From Mumia xiangluensis (GTDB lineage Bacteria; Actinomycetota; Actinomycetes; Propionibacteriales; Nocardioidaceae): a stretch of DNA of 64,000 bases. Positions within the stretch are counted from its first letter, which is position 1, and each line of letters begins with the position of its first letter. The position numbers were made by a program, and so were the translations under genes. The DNA is taken from positions 124,001-188,000 of the forward strand of contig NZ_WJYO01000001.1 in assembly GCF_010994095.1 (NCBI RefSeq). The letters are read 5' to 3'. Shown one piece after another: positions 16,299-24,796 of this stretch. The notes under the pieces are model-generated. The model had not been told where the DNA came from. It searched no databases and was given only the letters and a program-made list of their open reading frames with translations.

Positions 16299-17016
16299 GC
16301 GTCGGCCCGTCATCGGCCTGAGCACCTACCTCGAGCAGTCCGTCACCGGTGTCTGGGACGTGCCTGCGTCGTTCCTGCCGCGCATCTACATCGACGGGAT
16401 CACCCGGGCCGGCGGTGTCGCCGTCCTGCTGCCGCCGCAGCCTGCGGACGGCGCGGCGTACGCGCTCGACGGACTCGACGGACTCGTCCTGACCGGCGGA
16501 CGTGACGTCGACCCCACCTCATACGCCCAGGAGCCGCACCCGCGGACGGACGAGCCCCGGCTCGACCGCGACGCGTGGGAGCGCGCGCTGCTCGACGGCG
16601 CGCTTGAGCGCGATCTCCCGGTGCTCGGAATCTGCCGCGGGATGCAGGTGCTCAACGTCGCCCTCGGCGGCACTCTCCACCAGCACCTTCCCGACGTCGT
16701 CGACCACCCGCGCCACCAGCTCGGCGACGCCGTCTTCTCGACGACCGTCGCCCGGATGGTGCCGGGCACCCGGCTCGCGGCGATCGTCGGTGAGACCGTC
16801 GACGGCCAGTGCTACCACCACCAGGGCCTGGACCGCCTGGGCGAGGGACTCGTCGTCAGCGGGCGGGCCGACGACGGCACGGTCGAGGCGGTCGAGCTGC
16901 CCGGGGCCACGTTCGTCGTGGCCGTGCAGTGGCATCCCGAGGAGACCCTCGACGACCTTCGTCTGTTCGCGGCCCTCGTCGCCGCGGCCCACGACCGGCA
17001 GGAGCTCCGCGTATGA
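16285..17016 (+). CDS. gamma-glutamyl-amine hydrolase, class I glutamine amidotransferase-like (PuuD family)
   Basis: The 243-residue enzyme has the nucleophile elbow VLGICRGMQVLNVALGGTL (Cys about 115) and the catalytic VQWHPEE (His about 215). RPVIGLSTY near the start is typical of gamma-glutamyl-GABA hydrolases (peptidase C26). It should remove the gamma-glutamyl group after the amine has been oxidised. The start is TTG, 14 bases inside the ligase gene, with GAGAGGG upstream; the stop overlaps the next start as ATGA. These overlaps show a tightly coupled operon. Confidence 0.88.
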   Translation: MSDSERRPVIGLSTYLEQSVTGVWDVPASFLPRIYIDGITRAGGVAVLLPPQPADGAAYALDGLDGLVLTGGRDVDPTSYAQEPHPRTDEPRLDRDAWERALLDGALERDLPVLGICRGMQVLNVALGGTLHQHLPDVVDHPRHQLGDAVFSTTVARMVPGTRLAAIVGETVDGQCYHHQGLDRLGEGLVVSGRADDGTVEAVELPGATFVVAVQWHPEETLDDLRLFAALVAAAHDRQELRV

Positions 17017-18398
17017 CCACCACCGACCTCCACAACCCGGCCGACGGCTCGTTGCTGATGACGCTGGACCTCCTCGACGCCGACGCCGTCGACGACGCCG
17101 TCGACCGAGCCCGTACGGCGCAGCGCGCGTGGGCCCGCCTCGCCCCCGTCGAGCGCGGCCAGGCGCTGCGTGCCTTCGCCGACGTCGTACGCGCACACGT
17201 CGACGAGCTCGCTCTCCTTGAGGTCACCAACAGTGGCCACCCCATCGGGCAAGCGCGGTGGGAGGCAGGGCACGTCGCCGACGTCCTCACCTACTACGCG
17301 GCCGCGCCCGAGCGGCTGTTCGGACGGCAGATCCCGGTCGCGGGAGGCATCGACGTCACCTTCGCGGAGCCGATCGGCGTGATCGGAGTCATCACCCCGT
17401 GGAACTTCCCGATGACGATCGCGTCGTGGGGGTTCGCGCCGGCGCTCGCCGCGGGCAACGCCGTCCTGGTCAAGCCCGCGGAATGGACGCCGCTGACGAC
17501 GATCCGGCTCGGCGAGCTCGCGCTCGAGGCCGGACTCCCGGCCGGTCTGCTGCAGGTGTTGCCGGGGCGCGGCTCGGTCCTCGGTGAGCGGCTCGTCACC
17601 CATCCCGGCGTCGGCAAGATCGTGTTCACCGGGTCGACCGCGACCGGCGCACGCGTGATGGCCGCAGCGGCTCCGACCGTCACGAACGTGACCCTCGAGC
17701 TCGGCGGCAAGAGCGCCAACGTCGTGTTCGCCGACGCCGACCTCGAGCGCGCGGCGGCCACCGCGCCGTACGGGGTCTTCGAGAACGCCGGCCAGGACTG
17801 CTGCGCCCGCAGCCGCATCCTCGTGCAGGAGTCGGCGTACGACCGCTTCATGGAGCTGCTCGAGCCTGCCGTCGCCGGTGTCCGCGTAGGCGACCCCGCC
17901 GACGAGGCCACCGAGATGGGTCCTCTCGTGTCCCGACCGCACTGGGAGAAGGTCGCGTCGTACGTGCCCGACGACGCACCGGTCGCGTTCCGCGGCACGG
18001 CGCCCGACGGCCCGGGCAACTGGTTCCCGCCGACCGTCCTGACGCCGACGTCGCGCACCGACCGCACCGTCGTCGAGGAGATCTTCGGACCCGTCGTCAC
18101 GGTGCTGCGGTTCCGCGACGAGACTGACGCGATCGCGCTCGCGAACGACACGGCGTACGGGTTGTCGGGGTCGATCTGGACCCGTGACGTCTCGCGCGCC
18201 TTCCGTGTCGCGCGAGCGGTCGAGGCGGGCAACCTGTCGGTGAACTCGCACTCGTCCGTGCGGTACGCGACCCCGTTCGGCGGGTTCAAGCAGTCCGGGA
18301 TCGGCCGCGAGCTCGGTCCGGACGCGCCACTCGCCTTCACTGAGACGAAGAACGTCTTCCTGGCGCTGGAAGACGCAGCACCCGAGGAGTCCGCATGA
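17013..18398 (+). CDS. NAD(P)-dependent aldehyde dehydrogenase
   Basis: The 461-residue ALDH has VITPWNFPMTIASWGFAPAL (oxyanion Asn and cofactor region), VLVKPAEWTPLT, FTGSTATGARV (Rossmann loop), the general base Glu in TLELGGKSANVV, and the nucleophile in GQDCCARSR (Cys about 263). The C-terminal EEIFGPVVTV and PFGGFKQSGIGRELG are standard. In this operon it most likely oxidises the aldehyde formed from a gamma-glutamylated amine. It is coupled on both sides by ATGA overlaps. No amine oxidase or transaminase is seen inside the operon, so the amine-to-aldehyde step must be done by the SDR or by genes elsewhere. Confidence 0.92.
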   Translation: MTTTDLHNPADGSLLMTLDLLDADAVDDAVDRARTAQRAWARLAPVERGQALRAFADVVRAHVDELALLEVTNSGHPIGQARWEAGHVADVLTYYAAAPERLFGRQIPVAGGIDVTFAEPIGVIGVITPWNFPMTIASWGFAPALAAGNAVLVKPAEWTPLTTIRLGELALEAGLPAGLLQVLPGRGSVLGERLVTHPGVGKIVFTGSTATGARVMAAAAPTVTNVTLELGGKSANVVFADADLERAAATAPYGVFENAGQDCCARSRILVQESAYDRFMELLEPAVAGVRVGDPADEATEMGPLVSRPHWEKVASYVPDDAPVAFRGTAPDGPGNWFPPTVLTPTSRTDRTVVEEIFGPVVTVLRFRDETDAIALANDTAYGLSGSIWTRDVSRAFRVARAVEAGNLSVNSHSSVRYATPFGGFKQSGIGRELGPDAPLAFTETKNVFLALEDAAPEESA

Positions 18399-19177
18399 AG
18401 CCTGTCGACCTCACCCAGCGGCTCGCCGGCCGCGTCGCCGTCGTGACCGGAGGAGCCAGCGGCATCGGTCTCGCGGCTGCACGCCGGATGGCCGCCGAGG
18501 GTGCCCGGATCGTCGTGGGCGACCTCGACCAGGCCGCCGGCAAGGAGGCGGCCGAGTCCGTCGGCGGGCTCTTCGTCCCCGTCGACGTCGCGGTCGAGGC
18601 GCAGGTGGACGCGCTGTTCGACGCGGCGGCGGACGCGTACGGGTCGGTGGACGTCGCGTTCAACAACGCCGGCATCTCCCCGCCGGAGGATGACCTCATC
18701 GAGGTGACGGGCATCGAGGCGTGGCAGCGCGTGCAGGACGTCAACCTGACCTCGGTCTACTTCTCGTGCCGGGCCGCGCTGCGCCACATGGTGCCCGCGG
18801 GGCGCGGATCGATCATCAACACGGCGTCGTTCGTCGCGGTGATGGGGTCGGCGACCTCGCAGATCTCGTACACCGCGTCGAAGGGCGGCGTGCTCGCCAT
18901 GTCGCGCGAGCTCGGCGTCCAGTACGCCCGCCAGGGGATCCGCGTCAACGCGCTGTGCCCGGGACCCGTCAACACGCCGCTCCTGCAGGAGCTGTTCGCG
19001 AAGGATCCCGAGCGCGCCGCGCGCCGTCTCGTCCACGTCCCCGTCGGGCGGTTCGGCGAGCCGGAGGAGATGGCCGCCGCGGTGGCGTTCCTCGCCAGCG
19101 ACGACGCGTCCTTCATCACCGGCTCGTCGTTCCTGGTCGACGGCGGCATCAGCTCGGCGTACGTGACGCCGCTCTGA
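18395..19177 (+). CDS. short-chain dehydrogenase/reductase
   Basis: This classical SDR of 260 residues has TGGASGIGLAAARRMAAEGA (cofactor motif, about 16-35), NNAGISPP, catalytic Ser in NTASFVAVMGSATSQ, and YTASK (Tyr/Lys) about 155-159, then PGPVNTPL. It could oxidise an alcohol group on a glutamylated hydroxy-amine such as gamma-glutamylethanolamide, which would feed the aldehyde dehydrogenase; this is inference from order. Its ATG overlaps the previous stop (ATGA). Similar enzymes are often labelled 3-oxoacyl-ACP reductase, which the context does not favour. Confidence 0.88.
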   Translation: MKPVDLTQRLAGRVAVVTGGASGIGLAAARRMAAEGARIVVGDLDQAAGKEAAESVGGLFVPVDVAVEAQVDALFDAAADAYGSVDVAFNNAGISPPEDDLIEVTGIEAWQRVQDVNLTSVYFSCRAALRHMVPAGRGSIINTASFVAVMGSATSQISYTASKGGVLAMSRELGVQYARQGIRVNALCPGPVNTPLLQELFAKDPERAARRLVHVPVGRFGEPEEMAAAVAFLASDDASFITGSSFLVDGGISSAYVTPL

Positions 19178-19188
19178 CCGGCAGGAGA

Positions 19189-19194
19189 TAGGGT
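19189..19194 (+). promoter_or_regulatory. -10 element for a leaderless GntR transcript
   Basis: TAGGGT ends 7 bases before the ATG at 19202, so the regulator may have its own promoter besides read-through from the operon. No ribosome site lies between. Confidence 0.4.
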
Positions 19195-19201
19195 CACCGC
19201 G

Positions 19202-19939
19202 ATGAGCACCGCACCGTCCGACGGGTTCGAGGACGGCGGAGTGGAGGACGCGCTCCTGCGCCCCGTCCGGACCGGCAACGCGTTCGAGGACACCGTCTCG
19301 CGACTCCTGCAGACGGTGCGTCTCGGCGTGATCGCGCCCGGGGAGTCGCTGCCGTCGGAACGGGACCTCGCGCTGCGGCTCGGCGTCAGCCGCGACACGG
19401 TGCGCGAGGCGATCCGGACCCTCAACGACGCCGGCTACGTGCAGACGCGCCGGGGCCGGTACGGCGGCACGTTCGTCGTCGACGACCTGCCCGAGCGCGC
19501 GCACCACGGCCCAGCCCCGGCGCCGGACTTCGACCTCGACGACGTGCTCCGCCTCCGCGAGATCCTCGAGGTGGGCGGTGTGCGCATGGCGGCCGCCCGG
19601 TCGCTGAGCGCGAGCGAGCGCGACACGCTGTGGACGCGCCTCCAGGAGCTCCGCTCCGCCGACCCGGTCGACTACCGGCGGCTCGACTCACGACTGCACC
19701 TCACGCTCGCCGAGATGACCGGATCGCCGTCGCTGCTGCCGCTGGTGGCCGACGTCCGCATGAAGCTCAACGTCTTCCTCGACGACATCCCCCTCCTCCC
19801 CCGCAACATCGCGCACTCCGACGAGCAGCACGAGACGATCGTCATCGCCGTGCTCACCGGTGACTCCGACCGCGCCGCAGCCGCGATGGAGGAGCACCTC
19901 GCGGGCTCGGCGTCGCTGCTGCGCGGGTTCTTGAGCTGA
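19202..19939 (+). CDS. GntR-family (FadR/FCD) transcriptional regulator
   Basis: The 245-residue protein has a winged helix (about 27-92: PGESLPSERDLALRLGVSRD, TVREAIRTLNDAGYVQTRRG, then RYGGTFVV) followed by an alpha-helical FCD ligand domain (about 102-240) with the metal-binding pattern LREILEVGGVRMA, RLDSRLHLTLAEM and DEQHETIVIAVLTGD. It ends the amine operon and probably represses it and the divergent permease in response to a pathway acid. A TAGGGT hexamer 7 bases before the ATG suggests a separate leaderless promoter. Confidence 0.9.
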   Translation: MSTAPSDGFEDGGVEDALLRPVRTGNAFEDTVSRLLQTVRLGVIAPGESLPSERDLALRLGVSRDTVREAIRTLNDAGYVQTRRGRYGGTFVVDDLPERAHHGPAPAPDFDLDDVLRLREILEVGGVRMAAARSLSASERDTLWTRLQELRSADPVDYRRLDSRLHLTLAEMTGSPSLLPLVADVRMKLNVFLDDIPLLPRNIAHSDEQHETIVIAVLTGDSDRAAAAMEEHLAGSASLLRGFLS

Positions 19940-19952
19940 GGCCCAGGCCGCT

Positions 19953-20831
19953 CTACGAGGGTGTGCTGAACTCCTCGATCATCACGGGATACTGCTCGCC
20001 ACCGTGCCCGGCAGCGATCGCTCGGTCGGCCATCGCCTTGATCATCCTGGGCAGCTGGGTGCTGACGCCGGCGGCCTCGCTCTCCTCGATCAGGTGCTCC
20101 ATCGCCCGGACGTCGGTCTCGAGTGCCGACACCTCGGCCGGGAAGCGGTCTGCGTCGATCTGCTCGGCGTAGCCCGGTAGCCACCCGGCGACCTCGACCG
20201 CGATCTGCTGAGCGAACGGCGCGTACGTCGCGGCGTCGACACCGACCGTCCTGAGCAGGGCCGTACCCTGCAGCCAGGCGTTGAGCACGCTCCACATCAT
20301 CGCCAGGCCGGCGGAGTCGTACAGCGCTGCGAGACCGTGGTTCGCGCCGAGGTGGGTGATGGTGCCGAGCGCTCGCAACGTCGGTTCGTGGGCCTCGAGG
20401 TCCTCGGCCCGCCCGGCCTGGAGGATCACCGCCTCGGGCGTCCCGATGGCTGGCGGTACCGCCATGATGGCGCCGTCGAGGTAGCGCGCGCCGCGCTGCT
20501 GCGCCCAGTGCGCGGTCTCCCGTGCCTGGTCCGAGCTTCCGGACGTGAGGTTGACGAGCGTCGCTCCGTCCAGCGCACGCTCACCGGCTCCGAGGATGCT
20601 GCGGACGGCCCGGTAGTCCGTGACGCAGATGATCGTCAGTGGGCTTGCGTCGAGAGCATGCCCCTCCGAGGGTGCTCGTCGTGCGCCCTTGGCCACCAGG
20701 CGGTCGACCTTCGCGGACGTCCGGTTCCACACGGTCGTCGGATGACCCGCGGACAGGAGCGCCTCCGCGAGCGCCTGGCCCATCAGGCCGAGTCCGATGA
20801 CTGTCACTGGTGCTCTGCTCTTGTCGTCCAT
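19953..20831 (-). CDS. NADPH-dependent imine-reductase-like oxidoreductase
   Basis: This beta-hydroxyacid-dehydrogenase/imine reductase-type protein has the Rossmann motif VIGLGLMGQALAEALLSAGH close to the start, WNRTSAKVDRLV (NADPH 2'-phosphate contact Arg) and a C-terminal all-helical dimerisation domain with LYDSAGLAMMWSVLNAW. The Asp/Tyr catalytic position and overall length (292 residues from 20831) fit the imine reductase / reductive aminase group rather than 6-phosphogluconate dehydrogenase. An ATG at 20852 is also in frame but lies inside the predicted MerR operator, so 20831 is preferred. It is divergent from a MerR regulator. Confidence 0.8.
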   Translation of the reverse strand: MDDKSRAPVTVIGLGLMGQALAEALLSAGHPTTVWNRTSAKVDRLVAKGARRAPSEGHALDASPLTIICVTDYRAVRSILGAGERALDGATLVNLTSGSSDQARETAHWAQQRGARYLDGAIMAVPPAIGTPEAVILQAGRAEDLEAHEPTLRALGTITHLGANHGLAALYDSAGLAMMWSVLNAWLQGTALLRTVGVDAATYAPFAQQIAVEVAGWLPGYAEQIDADRFPAEVSALETDVRAMEHLIEESEAAGVSTQLPRMIKAMADRAIAAGHGGEQYPVMIEEFSTPS

Positions 20832-20837
20832 GGCACC

Positions 20838-20869
20838 ATCGTCAACGTTCATACCGGTGTGAAGGTCAA
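20838..20869 (-). promoter_or_regulatory. MerR-type promoter with long spacer and dyad
   Basis: On the minus strand TTGACC (20869-20864) is followed directly by the 16-base near-perfect dyad TTCACACCGGTATGAA (20863-20848), then GACGAT (20843-20838) as a possible -10 with a 20-base spacer. Over-long spacers with the dyad between the boxes are the hallmark of MerR-activated promoters. The start point would fall at or next to the ATG at 20831. Confidence 0.5.
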
Positions 20870-20881
20870 GCGAGGTGTGGA

Positions 20882-21238
20882 GTGCTGATCGGGGAGCTCA
20901 GCCGTCAGACGGGGGTCAACACCCACCAGCTGCGGTACTACGAGGCACAGGGCCTGCTGGAGGCCGATCGTGGCGTGAACGGCTACCGCGAGTTCGGGCC
21001 GAACGCTGTGCTCAGGGTGAGGCAGATCCGTCATCTGCTCGGCGCCGGCCTCTCGTCCGACGACATCGCGTACCTGTTGCCGTGCGCGACCGGGGAGGCG
21101 CCCGAGCTGGTCGGTTGTCCTGAGCTGCTCAGTGCCATGCGGTCGAGGCTCGAGCGGTTGGACGGCGAGATCACGCGGCTCGGCCGGTCCCGTGAGGCCC
21201 TGCTCGACTACATCGAGACGGCCGAGCGACGAGGCTAA
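20882..21238 (+). CDS. MerR-family transcriptional regulator
   Basis: The 118-residue protein begins LIGELSRQTGVNTHQLRYYE (winged helix-turn-helix), then GLLEADRGVNGYREFGPNAV and a long coiled dimerisation helix (about 80-115). Two cysteines (PCATGEAPELVGCPEL) lie in the region where some MerR members bind metal or small molecules, but the spacing does not match a known metal sensor. The GTG start is the first codon that keeps the family N-terminus. It is divergent from the imine-reductase-like gene, whose promoter has a MerR-type dyad. It converges with the ECF operon; the stops overlap. Confidence 0.88.
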   Translation: MLIGELSRQTGVNTHQLRYYEAQGLLEADRGVNGYREFGPNAVLRVRQIRHLLGAGLSSDDIAYLLPCATGEAPELVGCPELLSAMRSRLERLDGEITRLGRSREALLDYIETAERRG

Positions 21239-22095
21239 GGACCGACGCGGGACGCCGCGCCCGCTCCGGGACTGCCCGCACCGGACCTGCCGAACGTGGC
21301 GGCCCGACCGAACGACGCTCTGCGCGCCGCCCGCCGCAGCGTGAGCAGCACCGCCGGTCCCAGGACGACGATCGCGACCGCGTTGGTGATCGCCCGCCCG
21401 GTGTCCCACGAGCCGCTGGACGTGAGCAGCGTGAACCAGAAGAAGCGCTGCAGGTTCTCGGCCAGCGAGGCGCCGGGGACGAACGCGAGCCCCTGCTCGC
21501 CGCTCGGGTCCACCCCGGCGAGGAACGGCCAGAACCAGAGGTTGAGGAGCGCGCCGTAGAAGTACGCGGAGAACACCCCGTACGCCGCGAGCATCGCGAT
21601 CTCCCGCTTTCCCGTGACGCGCTTCGGGAGGAGTCCCGCGCCCAGCCCGAGCCAGGCGGCGCACATCATCTGGAACGGGAGCCACGGCCCGACGCCGGCG
21701 GTCAGCAGCGCTGACGCGAACAGCGACGTGCACCCGAGCAGGAAGCCGAACCCCGCACCGAACACCCGGCCACCGAGGATCAGCAGGAAGAAGACCAGGT
21801 CCAGCCCCGCCGTACCAGCGCTGAGGGCACGCAGACCGCACTGGATCGCCGACAGCACGCCGAGCATCGCGAGCGCCTTCGCGTCCATCCCGCCTTCGGA
21901 CAGCTCGGCGAGCACGACGAGGATCAACAGCGGCAGGAGCAGCACGAAGTACATCGGCGACTGCGCGTCCTGCTGGCCCGACGACGGCTCGAACAGCAGT
22001 GGCCAGCCGAACATCGCGAGCCCTGCGATCGAGGCGACCACCAGCACCGCGGTCGAGCGCGGCCGCAGCGCGATCGCCGTACGAGGGGTGCTCAT
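21235..22095 (-). CDS. ECF transporter S component (predicted cobalamin-related)
   Basis: The 286-residue membrane protein has about seven hydrophobic segments, including VLVVASIAGLAMFGWPLLF, YFVLLLPLLILVVLAEL and GAGFGFLLGCTSLFASALLT; LLPKRVTG follows the central helices. The layout matches large S components of group II/III ECF importers, which bind the vitamin. The operon order DUF4430 protein-EcfT-fused ATPase-S component and the cobalamin riboswitch at its head point to B12 or a corrinoid precursor. Its ATG overlaps the ATPase stop (ATGA). The C-terminal 25 residues are low-complexity. Substrate remains inference. Confidence 0.78.
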   Translation of the reverse strand: MSTPRTAIALRPRSTAVLVVASIAGLAMFGWPLLFEPSSGQQDAQSPMYFVLLLPLLILVVLAELSEGGMDAKALAMLGVLSAIQCGLRALSAGTAGLDLVFFLLILGGRVFGAGFGFLLGCTSLFASALLTAGVGPWLPFQMMCAAWLGLGAGLLPKRVTGKREIAMLAAYGVFSAYFYGALLNLWFWPFLAGVDPSGEQGLAFVPGASLAENLQRFFWFTLLTSSGSWDTGRAITNAVAIVVLGPAVLLTLRRAARRASFGRAATFGRSGAGSPGAGAASRVGP

Positions 22096-23714
22096 GCCGG
22101 CGCCTCGTCCGACCGCTCCAGCGCGAGGCGTACGTCGCGGACCGTGAGCCACTCCGGGCCGAGGACCTTGGCGACCTGGGGGGCGAACGCCGGCGAGGAC
22201 GCGAGGACGTGCTGCACGTCGCCGGAGGCGATCACCTCGCCCTGAGCCATCACGACGGCGTGGTCTGCCACCTCGGCGACGAACTCGACGTCGTGCGTCG
22301 CGACGAGGACGGCGCCGCCCTCGTGGGCGAGGTCGCGGAGCATCGTCGCGAGCTCGGCCTTCGCGGTGTAGTCGAGACCGCGGGTCGGCTCGTCCAGCAG
22401 CACGACGCGGGGTGCGGCCGTGAGCTGGACGGCGAGGACGAGGGCGAGCTTCTGGCCCTCGGAGAGGTCGCGCGGGTTCGTCGTGGCGTCGATCGTGCCG
22501 GCCAGTCGGGCGAGGAGGGCGGCGCACGTGCCGGCGTCGGCCTCGGCCTCCGCGTCGGCGGTCGCGCACTCGGTGGCGACGGTCTCGAGGTAGAGCAAGT
22601 CGCTCGCGGTCTGGGGTACGAGGCCGATCCGCGCGCGGGCCTCCTTGCGCGAGAGGCCCGCCGGGTCCGACCCGCCGACGCGGACGTCGCCGCCGTGCCG
22701 TGCGCCGGAACCCTGCAGCGCCCACAGGAGCGTCGACTTCCCGGAGCCGTTGCGCCCCATCAGCGCGGTGACGGTGCCGGCGGGCAGCTCGAGGTCCACG
22801 TCGCGGACGGCGTGCAGCGGGCCGTACCGCACCTCGACGCCGCGCGCCGCCAACAGCGCCTCCCCTGGTCGTGTCCCAGACCCGGGACCGGGAGGCGGCG
22901 CGTCGGCGAGCGCCTTGCGGAGCGGCTTCGACGAGCGACGAGCCTCGCGCACGGTCAGCGGGAGCGGCTCCCACCCGGCGAGGCGACCGAGGTCCACGAT
23001 CGGGGGTGCGACGGGACTCGTCGCGAGCATCGGCGCGGGCGCGCCCGCAGTCACCGTGCCGTCCGTCCCGACGTAGACGAGCACGTCGGCGAACGGCACC
23101 ACCCGCTCCAGGCGGTGCTCCGCGAGGACCACCGTCGTCCCGAGGTCGTGGACGAGCCGCGCGAGGGTCGCGAGCACGTCCTCCGCCGAGGTCGGGTCGA
23201 GCGCAGAGGTCGGCTCGTCCAGCACGAGGACCGGCGGGTTCATCGTCAGCACCGACCCGATCGCGACCCGCTGCTGCTGCCCGCCCGACAGCGAGCGCAG
23301 CGAGCGCGCCCGCAGGTCGGCGATGCCGAGCAGGTCGAGCGTCTCCTCGACACGTCGCCGCATCGCCTGCGGATCGACGCCGAGCTGCTCCATCCCGTAC
23401 GCGAGCTCCTCCTCGACCGTGTCCGTCACGAACCCGGCGAGCGGGTCCTGGCCGACCCAGCCGACGGTCGCCGCGAGCTCGCGGGGCGGATGGTGCTGCG
23501 TCAGCAGGCCCGCGACCGTCACGGTGCCGTCGAGATGGCCGCCGGTGAAGTGCGGGACGAGCCCGTTCACGAGCCCGAGCAGGCTCGACTTGCCGGCGCC
23601 GGTCGGCCCGGTGACGACGACGAGCTCGCCCTCCTCGATGTGGAGGTCGACGTCGCGCAGCACCGGCTCCGCCACGCCGTCGTAGGTGAACGTCACGCCC
23701 TCGATCGCGATCAC
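22092..23714 (-). CDS. ECF transporter double ATPase (fused EcfA-EcfA')
   Basis: Two ABC ATPase domains lie in one 540-residue chain. Domain 1: Walker A GPTGAGKSS (about 36-44), signature LSGGQQQR, Walker B VLVLDEPTSALD and H-loop AEHRLER. Domain 2: Walker A GRNGSGKST, signature LSEGQKLAL (Gly-Gly replaced by Glu-Gly), Walker B VVLLDEPTRGLD and H-loop ATHDVEF. Fused EcfAA' chains are common in actinobacterial ECF importers. The GTG start overlaps the EcfT stop as GTGA. It supplies energy for the S component and EcfT on either side. Confidence 0.93.
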   Translation of the reverse strand: MIAIEGVTFTYDGVAEPVLRDVDLHIEEGELVVVTGPTGAGKSSLLGLVNGLVPHFTGGHLDGTVTVAGLLTQHHPPRELAATVGWVGQDPLAGFVTDTVEEELAYGMEQLGVDPQAMRRRVEETLDLLGIADLRARSLRSLSGGQQQRVAIGSVLTMNPPVLVLDEPTSALDPTSAEDVLATLARLVHDLGTTVVLAEHRLERVVPFADVLVYVGTDGTVTAGAPAPMLATSPVAPPIVDLGRLAGWEPLPLTVREARRSSKPLRKALADAPPPGPGSGTRPGEALLAARGVEVRYGPLHAVRDVDLELPAGTVTALMGRNGSGKSTLLWALQGSGARHGGDVRVGGSDPAGLSRKEARARIGLVPQTASDLLYLETVATECATADAEAEADAGTCAALLARLAGTIDATTNPRDLSEGQKLALVLAVQLTAAPRVVLLDEPTRGLDYTAKAELATMLRDLAHEGGAVLVATHDVEFVAEVADHAVVMAQGEVIASGDVQHVLASSPAFAPQVAKVLGPEWLTVRDVRLALERSDEAPA

Positions 23715-24793
23715 GCCGCCACCTCCTGGCCCGTACGCGCGGTGGCGGGCGTCCGCAGCGCGGCGTACGGCGACACGGGCTCGGGTGTGAGCAGCGCCGG
23801 CAGCGCGGCGACGACGAGCGCGCCGAGCGTCACCGGGTCGAGCGTGTACGCGAAGAAGAACCCGACGGCGGCGACCACCCCGCAGAGCGCCGTGAACCAC
23901 TCCCACCCGAGCCACGGGTCCGGCCGGTAGCGGGTGTGCCCGACCTTGCGCCCGGACAGCCAGAACCCGACTCCCGCGACCCCGAAACCGACCACCAGCA
24001 TCGGCGCCGCGAGCACCCGCGGGGCGGTCAGGTCGGCCGTCGCGTACACGCCGACGCACACGCCGAGCAGCCCGACGAGGAGCAGCGCGCCGGTCACGAC
24101 GCGGGTCCGCTGGTCGGCCGTGCCGCGCCGGCCGTACCCCCGCGCGTCCATCGACGCGGCCAGCTGCATCGAACGGTCGAGCGCGTCCTCCATCACCGGG
24201 ATCACGATCGCCCGCAGCGCACGGAGGTTGCGCCCGGAGTCACCGCGCAGCCGCCGCGCCCTGCGGACACGGCCGATGCTCTCGGCCAGCTGTGGGAACA
24301 GCGTCAGCGCCACGACGACGGCGGCACCCACCTCGTACAGCGCGGGAGGCAGCGACTTCAGCAGCCTCCGCGGGTTGGCGAGGGAGTTCGCGGCGCCGAC
24401 GCAGACGATCAGCGCCGCGAGCTGCAGCCCGACCGCGAACGACCGCTGCACCGACTCCCACGTGACCGGCCCGAGGATCCGGATGCCGTTCGCCCACGAC
24501 GGCAGCGGGACCTCGGGCAGGTCGAGGATCACGGTGCCGGTCGACGAGCCCCCGAGAAGCACGCCGAACAGCACCCGGATCACGATCACCAGCGCGCCCA
24601 GCCACAGGTAGAGCCGGAACGACATCGCCCACGGCGCCACCGGCCGGCGCGCGACCACGACGAGGCAGGCGACACCGACGACGAGGCCGAGCAGCACGAC
24701 GTCGTACGTCCGGCTGGCCGCGACGGCGAGCCCGAGCGCCCACACCCACCATGCTCCGGGGTGCAGGTCGCGCCGGGCGCGACGGTCGGGCAC
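23711..24793 (-). CDS. ECF transporter transmembrane component EcfT
   Basis: The 360-residue membrane protein has the EcfT coupling region: the SMDARGYGRRGT motif (Ala-Arg-Gly, about 218-229) and the ERS-like helix with SIGRVRRARRLRGDSGRNLR before it. Hydrophobic segments flank both sides, with an extra C-terminal four-helix part. It bridges the ATPases and the S component. The start is GTG, 3 bases after the upstream stop. It belongs to the riboswitch-led operon. Confidence 0.9.
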   Translation of the reverse strand: MPDRRARRDLHPGAWWVWALGLAVAASRTYDVVLLGLVVGVACLVVVARRPVAPWAMSFRLYLWLGALVIVIRVLFGVLLGGSSTGTVILDLPEVPLPSWANGIRILGPVTWESVQRSFAVGLQLAALIVCVGAANSLANPRRLLKSLPPALYEVGAAVVVALTLFPQLAESIGRVRRARRLRGDSGRNLRALRAIVIPVMEDALDRSMQLAASMDARGYGRRGTADQRTRVVTGALLLVGLLGVCVGVYATADLTAPRVLAAPMLVVGFGVAGVGFWLSGRKVGHTRYRPDPWLGWEWFTALCGVVAAVGFFFAYTLDPVTLGALVVAALPALLTPEPVSPYAALRTPATARTGQEVAA

Positions 24794-24796
24794 GGG

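Noticed and set aside
14751-16325. A 525-codon extension upstream of the permease on the minus strand.
   Set aside because: It is antisense to the glutamine-synthetase-like gene, which has all family motifs; the permease has its own GAGAGGAGAAG and a canonical N-terminus.
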